64,000 bases of DNA. Origin: Paramarasmius palmivorus. Its lineage: Eukaryota > Basidiomycota > Agaricomycetes > Agaricales > Marasmiaceae. The stretch is from assembly GCA_037176845.1 (NCBI GenBank), contig JAYKXP010000068.1, positions 1 to 64,000 on the forward strand, given 5' to 3'. Of the stretch, positions 1 to 9,867 are shown piece after piece. Made by a program: the position numbers and the translations under genes. The notes below the pieces were generated by a model that was not told the origin of the DNA, did no database searches, and worked only from the letters and a program-made list of their open reading frames with translations. The stretch's first letter is position 1. Every line of letters begins with the position of its first letter.

Positions 1-22
1 GGGGGGGACACACACACACAGA
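1..22. repeat. poly-G / CA simple repeat
   Basis: A run of seven G followed by a short (AC)n stretch at the window edge. It is low-complexity sequence with no coding signal. Confidence 0.8.
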
Positions 23-540
23 CTGTAGGAGATTATAGAGCTCTACTATGCCCCAACAGCTCTACTCCTATGCCACCTATGCACGATGGGCAAAGATTTC
101 TACGGTGCGTCATAGACACTATGCCAAAGTTTTCTCTCTCTTATAACCGATGCAGACCAAATCTTTTCATATTCGTAGTTTTCAATCAAAACATCATTCT
201 ACTTGTAACAACGCCCTAAAACTGCCTTCGACCTCATGTAGTCTCGCTCAAACAACTAATTCGGATCGTCCTCGCCGCTACTGTGATTCTGGAGAATGTG
301 CTCAAAAGACACCCCAACGGTTTCCTTCAGGCTTTCCGTTTGAAACCATCCCGAGGTTTCGTACCTATAGGAGGAATGATGCACTCAGTCCCCTCAGTCC
401 GAGAGCTGTTCAAGGATACCAACCTTTTACAAATTCAGGGAGGTAAACATTCTTCTACGTGGTCCTCGCAACAAACCCGAAGGATTTTCAAATCCCGCAC
501 TCAGACGGTGAGGTTACCTGATAAAAAATGTGGTAAGAAC

Positions 541-1900
541 TGATATTTATCAAAGCTTAGAAATGCCGGTTCTACCTGATTCCTCAAGGTTAAACATCAT
601 GGCTACGAATGTTTTACCTTCATCGACAACGTATGACTTCATTCCAATTGGTCGAACGAGCATTACGCTAATTCCAAGCGTCCCTCGCTTTCCCCACGAC
701 CAATGGCGGTGGAGTTTTTTCCCTTTCTGTACGTTAACCCGTCTTTCGGTACCCTCGGAAAAACTGTCTGACCTATTTTTTAGTACGGTTCTTCCCCTCA
801 TGGTTTCCGATTACCCAACACCCGACTTTTGGCAGCTAGCTGCGAACTTGAAAAAAACCGCCTCGAACTGGCTGGTACCCTTTCCAATGGGCAAAAAACC
901 TCATAGTCTAAGGTCACCGGACTTTCTGGAAAGTTCCCCATTCAAAGCTGACCTTATGTCATAGGAAATCCTGGGAGCTACTACACTGACCATCGTATCT
1001 GTTTCACGCTTTCCTCCGTCCTCAGTACGGAAGTGTGCCAGGTGAAGAGTACAAAGTCATCTGTGAAATGGGTTTGCCGCTCTGCTTTGGTCGTGGGGGG
1101 GTCCGAACTGTAACGTGGTGACTAAAATTAACCTAAACACATGCTAATCTCACACATACAGTGTCTAGCGATGACCTCTTTCATTTTACTTTAATGGAGA
1201 CGAACCCTGAAGTTCCAGAAGCGCGCCCCAGCTGATATCGACAAAGTTACGGGTGGTTCGCGTCCTTCCAACACCTGATGACGAGGAAAAACTGCCCTAC
1301 AATTGTTGCTCTCTCATCAAAGGAGGTCATCAGGTGGCGTCCCCGTCGCGCCTCTCGGCAAGTCTTTTCCATACTACATTCCATCAATCATCATCGCTTG
1401 ATAGCTATCATGCAGGTCTACAACACCGGGTAATGGACGATGATGTCTACGAGGGATATCACATTCCAAAGGGTGCAACTGTGGTGGCAAACATCTGTGT
1501 TTGTGGCTCATATCCCATGTCATTCGGTGCTCCAATTGAATCTTGGGCTGCAAACCAAGGGGGGCCATAACTCGGACCCCAGAGGTATCTTCCCAACCCA
1601 GACGAGTTCAAACCTGATCGTCAATCTCGGAGACAATACCCAATTAGAACCCCTTCAAGCTCGTCTTTGCTTTGGTAAAACGCGTCTGTCCGGGCGAGAA
1701 TCTCGCCCGGCGCTCTCCTATTCCTAGCAATTGTGCAAACAATCCTTGCGGTGTTCAATCTAGAGAAGGAAGAGAATGAGAAGGGAAGATATTATTGAAC
1801 CACCGATGGAGTTCCATGGCGGTACCACCTCGTAAGTCCTTTCACCACTCACATTTTGATCGCGGTTCTGAAACCGAGATAACAGGCACCTAAAGCCATT
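541..1900 (+). pseudogene. cytochrome P450 remnant
   Basis: Decayed P450 (haem monooxygenase) in several frames. In order, I can read DQWRW around 695-712 (the WxxxR-type helix C region), EILGATTLTIVS at 965-1000 (the AGATxxxI-like segment common in basidiomycete P450s), DDVYEGYHIPKGATVVANI near 1436-1495, VKRVCPGENLARR at 1675-1713 (the haem-binding loop with its Cys intact) and, one frame over, ALLFLAIVQTILAVFNLEK at about 1710-1767. A tail PMEFHGGTTS follows near 1805-1832. The haem loop, the helix after it and the upstream beta strands lie in three different frames, so no functional protein can be made. The P450 identity is well supported; the clan or substrate cannot be assigned. The N-terminal membrane anchor would lie before 541, but I cannot identify it. 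Confidence 0.8.
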
Positions 1901-3532
1901 CCCAAGCGAAAGATCGTTCCAATAGAGCCCCGAGTCCTGTTTTATGCCTGTAGCGTGACAACACATGGATGTCTTTTATTCAAGCTCCCGTGTATTCTCT
2001 AGTATGGATCTAAATAGTATTGCTTTCCCCATTTCACCCACTAAGTAGGCGATCTGCTATAGTGAGTATAGTATTGCTTTGTGTAAGGTAAAATAACCAA
2101 CACAACCCGCCGTCTTTCTCGGTCTTCTTAACACGAGCTGGCCGCTTTAGCATCGGCAAGTCATCCCGTCTCCAACCGTCAGCTTTAACAGCACGCCCTG
2201 ATATTCTCTCAAGTGCAGCTTCAGATAAGACCAATTAACCCTACCTCGGAGAACTCACCATTTGGCTACTGCCTCATGCACAGGGTATCATACCGTCACG
2301 TCAACTTGCACCATGGAGCTCGACCAATTTATGCACTAGAAGACGCAAAAATATTCGGTTTGGGTGGCGAACAATATTAGGGGAATGGGAGTGTTACTTT
2401 CAGGGTCAAAATGACACCGTGGACGAAGTTCTAAACACGTTATAGGTGTCTAGAAATCATGCGTTCAAGTTCCATTGCCTTGTTTGCCTCCGGTCTTTCT
2501 TGGATCCACCCGGACTTCTCCCCAAGGAAATTCGCGAAAGAGGGTGCTTCGAGCAGTAGAGTAGCAGGCGGATATTGTGTAATGAGGCTAGTCACCAAAT
2601 CGCCAGTCATTGACAGTCTGAAGTCCAGACTTCCAATGTAAGCTGTCGTCGGAGACGTCGCCGGACTGCAGACCCATGGTATCCGGGGGCTTAAATCCTT
2701 TTTGTGTGATTTCATCGTCCCTAAGGTCTATATAAGCCTCCCACTGTTAGCTCCAAGTTCAAGCAGAAACTTTCTAGCCATCACAAAGTGAGTGCTCAGA
2801 TTTTCCTGATCCACTCAAGCTCTCAGCTGATTGCGTCCTCATAGGTCAACGATATACTATGACAGTCTACGCATTCGTCGAAACCTTCTACGATGACCTT
2901 CCCCTACCCGCTGATTGGCAGAGTAAATGCCTACAACGCCCCTCAATAAGGAACCGAACCCACGCCCAGCTAAACAGCTGGGCGAAGGGGCGATAGCCAG
3001 GTCGCAGACGAACCTGAAGGCCGCTTATGACAAAGGCTGGAAGAACCCTACGTCCATAGCAAATGGCGCACTGGTAACCCCAGGCTCCTACCAGTCCCCA
3101 GAATCAAGTCCCTGCCGGAACGCCGCAGTACAAGGCCTAACCTTGCTGCGTTGAGAGACAATCAATCTGGAGCTGCAGAAGATAGAAGGTTGAATTGGTA
3201 GAGGAGTAGTTGTTTTACTAAGCAAATGTTGTATGATAAAGTACAATTATGAGTTCAGCCTTTCGTAGTGGCCGTAAACTGCGGGCGTCTATTTGAATCT
3301 CTTTGTCTTCCACCACCATCTTTCCATCGACCTACAATACCTCGTAAAAGGTGAATTTTATTTGCTTATACATGAGATCCTGCATAAACATTGAGCTCAA
3401 AACCGTTGCAAGTCTTGCACATTCGCTGGAAGGAAGTTGTGGGGTTATCAAAGACGGTCTCTTTGATGTGAGTTTATTCAGCTCTATGGCCTCTGTGTCT
3501 TGCTCAGATGATATCCACAATTCCTTAGCAAA
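1901..3532. other. region without a supported gene
   Basis: I see no recognisable family here. A 91-codon minus-strand ORF (2440-2715) has no known motif. A TATATAAG at 2729-2736 is followed by a possible 5' UTR intron (about 2788-2845) and an ATG at 2859 on the plus strand. That frame stops after about 45 codons, and a different frame (2927-3154, 75 codons) then opens. This could be a small frameshifted gene, but nothing identifies it. From about 3296 the sequence is the 5' flank of the F-box copy A and is similar to 5671-5940. Confidence 0.4.
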
Positions 3533-5489
3533 CATGCAATCCTACGCGGTTCCTCAGAAGCGCGCAATGATGCACAATCCACGCTCAGCAACTTCTACCA
3601 TAACCCTGTGCGACAGGTGTAACCACACATTTCCGGTCTATCCCACCTGTCCACAGCCAGAAAACGAAAAATTTCGTTCAGGTGCACCCCCAGATTCCGA
3701 AATTCCACATCATCTTGCAGTCATCGAAGAAATAGCAGGGGACGTGAAGCGGTACGACTCCGAACTGGATAGGCTGCGGAAGGTTGTCTGGGAGTTGGAA
3801 TCAAAGAGGAACACGCTACAAAAACGGCTTGACGAACATCGTAACCTCGTAATCCGTGCATGCGCAGGCATTCCTGTTTGAGCTTTGGGACACAATTTTC
3901 CGTCTCGTCCGTCTCGTCTTGGCCAGTATCATCGGAAGAAAAACCGACAAACCACTCGCTCCACGTTCATTACCAGCATGCGGTAGAACTGAACCAACCA
4001 TGGAGAGGTTTTAGCCCCTCCGATGGTTTATCTCAAGTCTCCCCGCATCCTGGCGAGGATTGTCCAATCCTCACCACACTTGTGGGCCACCGTCTCCGAG
4101 GACATCTACGTACTTTGGCAAGGATATCATACCCCTCCTGGAGATTTATAGTAAACGATCGGCAAATCATCCATTAACGATAAGAGGTGATGAGATACAA
4201 AGTGAGGGAGGCTGAAGATGGTTTTGGTCAGCGCCTGCTGGCATGATGATAGAAGAGGAGCGAGGATATGACCCCGAGGAATGCGCGCGTGTGAGCCCGC
4301 GACTATCTTTCTGTCGTTGGCGGATTATGGGCCACGATGTGAAGCGCTTAGCCTTGACCTTCCTTTGTGGGTCTGCTTTTATTTGACGAGGAAGAGTCCC
4401 TCAACTAACATTCCCGGGGAGGACTTTTTATACAGTCATTCACATGCGACAGCACTGTCAGTCCTGGTTCGCGGCTTTTGCGAGCTATTCGACAGGCACC
4501 ACAACTTTATCGACTTCCATGGTAAAAACCAACCAAATTGACCGCTTTCAACGCGCGGCGCGAATGCACCCCAGTTGAGCAACTCAAATCCATCCACCTA
4601 AACATGCGTTTGGTCTGGAACAAATTCCTCAGTATCTTTAGTCGTCTTGCACCCGCTAGAAACTCAGAAATATCGCCGAGACCACTCGACACGATTTGCA
4701 TGGAGCTTCTGTTGCCTTGCCTTTGTCCGAGAATTTAATCGCCCATGTAAATGAAAACCGACCGCAGAGCACAAGCGCTCTTCTGTCCTTCTCTCACAAT
4801 GCCTTCGTTATCCACGCTGAAAGTATTGACTCCGACTTTCCATACTGCCTATCTGCCGAGAAATTTCCAAGCCTATCATGGACTTTGTGAATGGGTCGAC
4901 ATCATCTTTGGTGCAGGCCTTTCACTATCGTTTCCCGGAGTCACACTAGGAGGCCATACCTTGCCTTGGCAAACCTATAGGGGGGGGGGCGACAATCTCC
5001 AGAGCTCACGACTTTCAAGCTTGATCTCGGAGACTTGCCTTACAGCGCTTCTGGCGCCGAATTCCATTCGAGCCTTTCTGAGCTGTGGGCCAGGCTTACA
5101 GTTGGGGCCTCCTTTAATCACACCTCTTCTAAACGAAGTTAAACAACGCTCGGCATCCGAAACTGAAGCTAAATTTCACCTCCATCGTCACGGAAATCCC
5201 GCCGCGCGGGCAACCACTTTCGGAGACAGAATTCTACCAAGAGTTGATATCCTTTGCAGCATCGAGAAGCGAACAGAGCTTAATGACGTCCGGGATGGTT
5301 GACATCGTATCGCCGCTTAATGAACTCAAGTTAGAGACTTGCAGTTCTGGCGAAATTCTAAAGATGCAACCTGTCATCTATTCTGCCACGAGCAACGAAG
5401 ACAAAGTCAGGGGCCTTTGGAAACAGGTTCGAGAGCTCACCGCAGGCGGGATGGCGTGCACGATAGAGCAGTGGGGTTGGAAACGGTAG
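3533..5489 (+). pseudogene. F-box/LRR-type protein, copy A (broken)
   Basis: First member of a tandem family of cytosolic/nuclear F-box proteins, which in general act as SCF ubiquitin-ligase adaptors. The open N-terminus (3533-3881) has LCDRCNHTFPVYP, a CxxC-containing segment, then a coiled coil with DSELDRLRKVVWELE and NTLQKRLDEHRNL. A frameshift near 3855 destroys the F-box; residues such as FELWDTIF are recognisable only across frames. Further LRR-like stretches appear in different frames (for example VEQLKSIHLNMRLVW near 4572). The conserved C-terminus is open at 5244-5489, ending QVRELTAGGMACTIEQW, which matches copies C and D. Several frameshifts make a pseudogene near-certain. The 5' flank is shared with copy B, implying duplication of promoter plus gene. 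Confidence 0.8.
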
Positions 5490-5942
5490 CAAGTTGAAAG
5501 TTTTCACACGTGTCCTACGACCTTTGACATGGATAATACTATTTTCACGACTGTGTAATCTGAAAAGTGGTGTCAAAACGTAGAGTGTCTTCGACTGCAG
5601 GTGATTGGGCGTACAATAATGAGTAGATATTACAGTGTAAAGTCTTGCTTTGGGATGCAGGGCGCTTATTTGATTTTTTTTCGTCTTGCACCAGCACGGT
5701 GACCACCTTTCCTTCCACCCAGAATACCTCTCACGCAAGGTGGATTTTCTCATACATCAGATTTTTTACGGATGCTGATTTCAGAACTGTTGTACTACGT
5801 AGCTCTTGCTCTCACGCGGCACTTACTGGAAGAAGTGGGGTTCTCAAGGACTCTTTCTTCGTGAGTCTATTCGTATCGGTGACCTCCATGTCGTGCTCAG
5901 ATGAAATATGTATCTCTTTAGAGACATAAAATCCTATTTCAA

Positions 5943-6835
5943 GATGGCAGCCTATTCACGCTCAGCAACTTCCACTATAACACTGCGACAGGTGTAATCA
6001 CGTATTTCCGGTATATCCCGCCCATCCACAACCAGAGAACGAGAGATTTCGTTCAGGTGCACCCCCAGATACCGAAATATCACTTCACCTTGCGGTCGTT
6101 GGAGAGATAGAAGAGGACATGAAGCGATATGGTTCTGAGCTGGATAGACTGCGGAAAGTTGTCCAGGAGTTGGAATTGGAGAGGAACACGCTACAGAGAC
6201 GGCTTGACGAACGCCGTAACCTCGCATCCGCCATACGCAGGCTTCCAATAGAGATTTGGGATACAATTTTCCGCCAGGTCGTCGTGTCTTGGCCAGATCA
6301 TCGGAAAAAGCCGACAAACCATTCGCTCTACCTGCACTACCAACATTCGGAAATGAGAGAAGAATGCATCTCGGGGGAAGTATTGGCCCCTCCGATGGTT
6401 CTATCTCAAGTTTCTTCATTCTGGCGAAATATGGTCCATTCCATGCCGTATTTGTGGGCTTCCATTTCCGTGGACGTATATGGCCTAAACGTGGATATCA
6501 CTCCACTCCTGAAGATATATTACCAAAGATCGGAAAATTATCCATTGACGATAGAGATAATCAACTCAGAGTGGAAAGCCGAAGGTGGTTTCGATAGACG
6601 CTTACGGGTGATGATAGAAGACGAGTATTACGACCCTGAAGAAGTTGGATTGGACACTTTCATGTTCCTGATGCAATTGGTGTCTCGATGCGAAGTGCTC
6701 AGTCTTGACCTCCCTTTGGGTCGATTCGACGACGAAGAAATACCCCAGCTTTCGTTCCCCATTTTACATACGTTCATATGCGACAGGACGCTCAGCCCCG
6801 AGTGGCTTTTGCGAGCTATTCAACAGGCACCGCGA
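5943..6835 (+). pseudogene. F-box/LRR-type protein, copy B: 5' half, cut by the transposon
   Basis: The 5' half of a second F-box gene. It reads CDRCNHVFPVYP, then a coiled coil with GSELDRLRKVVQELELE, then a good F-box (AIRRLPIEIWDTIFRQVVV, about 6226-6285). After that come VLSQVSSFWRNMVHSMPYLW and the LRR start, up to EWLLRAIQQAP at 6835. The coding frame is broken near 5985, where copy A has CTGTGC and this copy lacks two bases; an in-frame ATG at 6119 could still start a shortened product. The sequence is interrupted exactly at 6835/6836 by the terminal repeat of the Plavaka element. Its continuation is copy C at 17953, on the far side of the element. The joined sequence aligns with copy A across the junction. 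Confidence 0.85.
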
Positions 6836-6853
6836 CATCGGGAAAATAAGCAG
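6836..6853 (+). repeat. left terminal inverted repeat of the Plavaka element
   Basis: CATCGGGAAAATAAGCAG. Its reverse complement differs by one base from 17935-17952. It begins directly after the F-box codons ending AIQQAP and is preceded by the GA duplicate. Confidence 0.9.
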
Positions 6854-6976
6854 GTAAATTAGTTGTCAGTAAACGTAGATAAAGCAACGAAATATACATA
6901 CTTTGCTGAAATCTATTTAAATGGATTTGGACAAAATAAATGAAATAAAACAGACGTTGCTTTTATATATGTAGAA

Positions 6977-7166
6977 GTAAATGAAAGTAAATCAACGAAA
7001 TCATTTAGGTGAAATACTCTCCATTACCTTGATTTCGGCGAACTATAAGCCAATACTTCCATTTAAGGAATATACATACAAATACTTCCATTTTGGGAAA
7101 TTATACACCAATACTCTCATTTCAGCAATATACATGTGAATACTCCCATTTCGGCGATATACAGTG
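6977..7166 (+). repeat. left subterminal repeats
   Basis: Positions 6977-7006 are an inverted copy of the right-end unit (GTAAATGAAAGTAAATC plus GAAATCATTT). They are followed by about five diverged tandem units with the core AATACTYCCATTT and a following ATATACA (starting near 7013, 7052, 7081, 7110 and 7139, roughly 29-40 bp apart). Arrays like this near the ends of CACTA-type elements usually bind the transposase; that role is inferred here. Confidence 0.75.
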
Positions 7167-7378
7167 ACCTCTTACTGATGGTTCCTCGACGGTACATCAC
7201 CCCAGTACATTAATCTAGACAATACACTAATTTACAATAGCAGGAGCACGCAAACGATAACAAGTACACGAATCCATCCCAATTCCTTAATAAACGATAA
7301 CAATACGAGTCCATCAAAAAGCCTAGAACGCGTATGAGTAAGGGTAAACAAGCTGAAAAGTAATCGCACCATGAAAGT

Positions 7379-9558
7379 CTACTCATCGTCACCGCCATCA
7401 TTATCGCTGTCATCGACGCGAAGAGTCTCCCAACCATTATTCCCACTGTCGTTGAACAGGCGAAGAGTACCCCAACCGTCGTTTTCCTGTTCATCACCCA
7501 GCTCATCTTCTACGTTTGACAGCTCGCTCTCCTCATCTGCCTGGGCTGGAACCTTCTTGGCCTTTCCCTTCTGCGACTCTACCTTCCTGGCCTCTGCCGG
7601 CTTCCTGGCCTCCACCGCCTTCTTGGCTGCCAACTTCTTAGCCTCTGCCGCCTCCATCTTCTTAGCTTCCACCGCCTTAGCCTTTGCCTCCTCCACCTTC
7701 CTTGCCTCCTCTGCCTTGAACCTCTCCTCCAGCTCCTTCTTCTTCTTCTCCGCGGCATGAGCTTTCGCCCTTGTTGCACGAGCCTGCTCCAAGCGGCCAA
7801 TCGCACTATCCTTACTAGGTTCTTCAACCTTGCGCGTGTGGACTTGAAGCCCAGCCTCGTCACCATAGACAGCTCTTGAAAGAAGAATGGACCTTCAAGA
7901 CGTATATAAAAGCAATGAATCACGTACTCGTTCCATTTGTCACATATAGTAACTCTGAAATCGTTATCTTCCTTCAAGTTCTCGAGATCTTCATGGGTTC
8001 TGACGCGTAAGGAATCGGCCATGTAGTAATAGAGCGACCGCAAATCTAGGCCTCCGTCTCTGTCTGTCCAGCCCACAACTGTGCTTAATGCCAAATACGT
8101 CTGGCATAGGGATTAGTACGTGAACTCATCAATTATATGCACGTACCAGGATCTGAAAGTATGCTATCATCGGACCATTGAATGAATCAAAACGAAGTTT
8201 GTGAGCGATCGTGTTCTTGCGAACTTTGGGTGGTTCCACCAAGACGGAACCCATCCCAGTAAGTATGCAGCGAGCAACCTAAAAAAACGTCAACAGTAAA
8301 GTGAAGTCATAACAGTTAAAATAGACTCACCCGCATAGGGAGATATCCCTCGTATATTCCCGTCTCTACATCGTCATCTTCTACGTTGAGTCGTTCACGG
8401 GTCTCCATACAGTACATATAACAAAAGAGATTGCCAGCCTTGAGCTTGATCTTCTTCTGTTGTAACTTGGTAACCATCCTAAGGGAACGATCAGTAAATG
8501 CACGAAAACAATCACAATGCTTACTTGTCAGTCTGATCCTGGTCAGAGAAGAACATATCTTTCCACAGCTCGACCGGTGTGATCAGCTTCGTGATGTCAG
8601 TGCTAAGGAGGCCACGGTTGGTCTTGATGGTAGAAATAAGACGAGTTTCCAATGTGTCGTTGTAGGGATCTTGTAGTAGCCATCCCACAATCTGTTCGCT
8701 GGCACGAAAAACGTCGCCTGAGCGAGCAGAAACGACTTCTTGATCCATCTAGAAAATAGCATAGTTAGACATGGTATATGCGCTACCTTGGGAACGTACT
8801 TACCAGCTTTAGCAACAGCTCATACTCCGCATATAGTGACACCTTATCTGCGAGCCGCAAGACCTCTCGTATGATGGGGCAGTAGTAGTGAAGTGATTTC
8901 ACCGCTTTCGAGGCACGTAAAGCATCTTTTGTATTGCTTTACGTATTTCAATTAGTAAGTCATTGTATCTCAAGCAAGGAAAAACGTACAGTTTCGGAAG
9001 ATTACGAAGATACTTCTTGAAGTGGTTGTTCTCTAGCATCCAATACCCAAATACATACGTCAGGGACATCCACGGGTCGATCGCACGAGGAAAGTATTGA
9101 GACGACGCTACAAGCGCGTCTGCAGCTCCCCTCACTGCATTCAGTTTTTCTCTGAGTAGTTTGTTAGATAGAGAATGCGAGCCATGAAGAATAACGTACT
9201 CTTTGATACCCTTCTTGGCGCCTTTAGCCACGAGCCTATCCAAGATGGCGGAGATCTTCCCTCGACGTTGACCCATTTTCGATGAAATAACCGTTTCTTC
9301 ATCTTCGCTACTCGACTCCTTCTCTTCATCCGTCTTCCTGTTGTCGTCATCTGTCTTGTCCCCGTCATCTGTATCGTTGGCGTCGCGATCCACCGCTTGA
9401 TTCTTGGAGGTGTTGGACGTGTTTTGGTCCTTCTCTATGCGAGGTCGTTTGTCGTTTGTTGGCTTGCTTGTGAAGGAATGAGCACGTTTGGTGCCTTTAC
9501 TTTGGGTAGCTGTATAGCTAGTATTAGTCTGAGTTTTACTTTTCGGTTTAGAAGACAT
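7379..9558 (-). CDS. transposon accessory protein, DUF6698-like with charged coiled-coil tail
   Basis: Multi-exon gene read from the ATG at 9558, close to the left end of the element. The N-terminus (about 100 residues) is hydrophilic and nuclear-looking, with KRPRIEKD and an acidic DDGDKTDDDN/SSSEDEE stretch. The middle contains LRASKAVKSLHYYCPIIREVL, then GWLLQDPYNDTLE, KTNRGLLSTDITKLITPVE and VARCILTGMGSVLVEPP. This order (helical N-domain, 'RGL...LxxPVE', 'RxIxTGP-like' segment) resembles the agaricomycete-restricted DUF6698 family, as I remember it. The C-terminal 140 residues are an Ala/Lys/Glu coiled coil (EEARKVEEAKAKAVEAKK) ending in an acidic tail. Introns with clean GT-AG borders join all exons in frame; examples are 9149-9198 and 8757-8804 by eye. 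No catalytic motif is visible. A DNA- or chromatin-associated helper of the transposon is inference only. Confidence 0.65.
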
Positions 9559-9867
9559 GAGGGAATGATGGTGGTGGTAAGAGAGAGAGAGGGAAAGCGT
9601 TACTCACCGTGACAGCGCGTCTTTTGGGGACCCCAATGTTGCCCCAGTCGCAACACGTGCTCGTTATCGATAGAAGCAAAGACGGACGTGAAACGTGGTC
9701 TTACCTATTTGGGTAGATTAAACGCCTTGGGCGCTACCCTTATCTCTGGTCCCAAAGGCCAGACACCCACAAGGGGTGGATATGAGAAATGAGGGTATAT
9801 TCGTGTCAAGAAATACAGATGGCAAGAAATACACAATGTAGAAGTACAATCAACTAGCGATACATCA

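Noticed and set aside
7013..7166. Regular short repeats as a possible CRISPR array
   Set aside because: Units are diverged, without conserved repeat/spacer structure, in a eukaryotic transposon end. They are subterminal repeats.
7371..7760. 129-codon plus-strand ORF rich in Ser/Ala/Phe
   Set aside because: It is the antisense of the Lys/Glu/Ala coiled coil of the minus-strand accessory gene.
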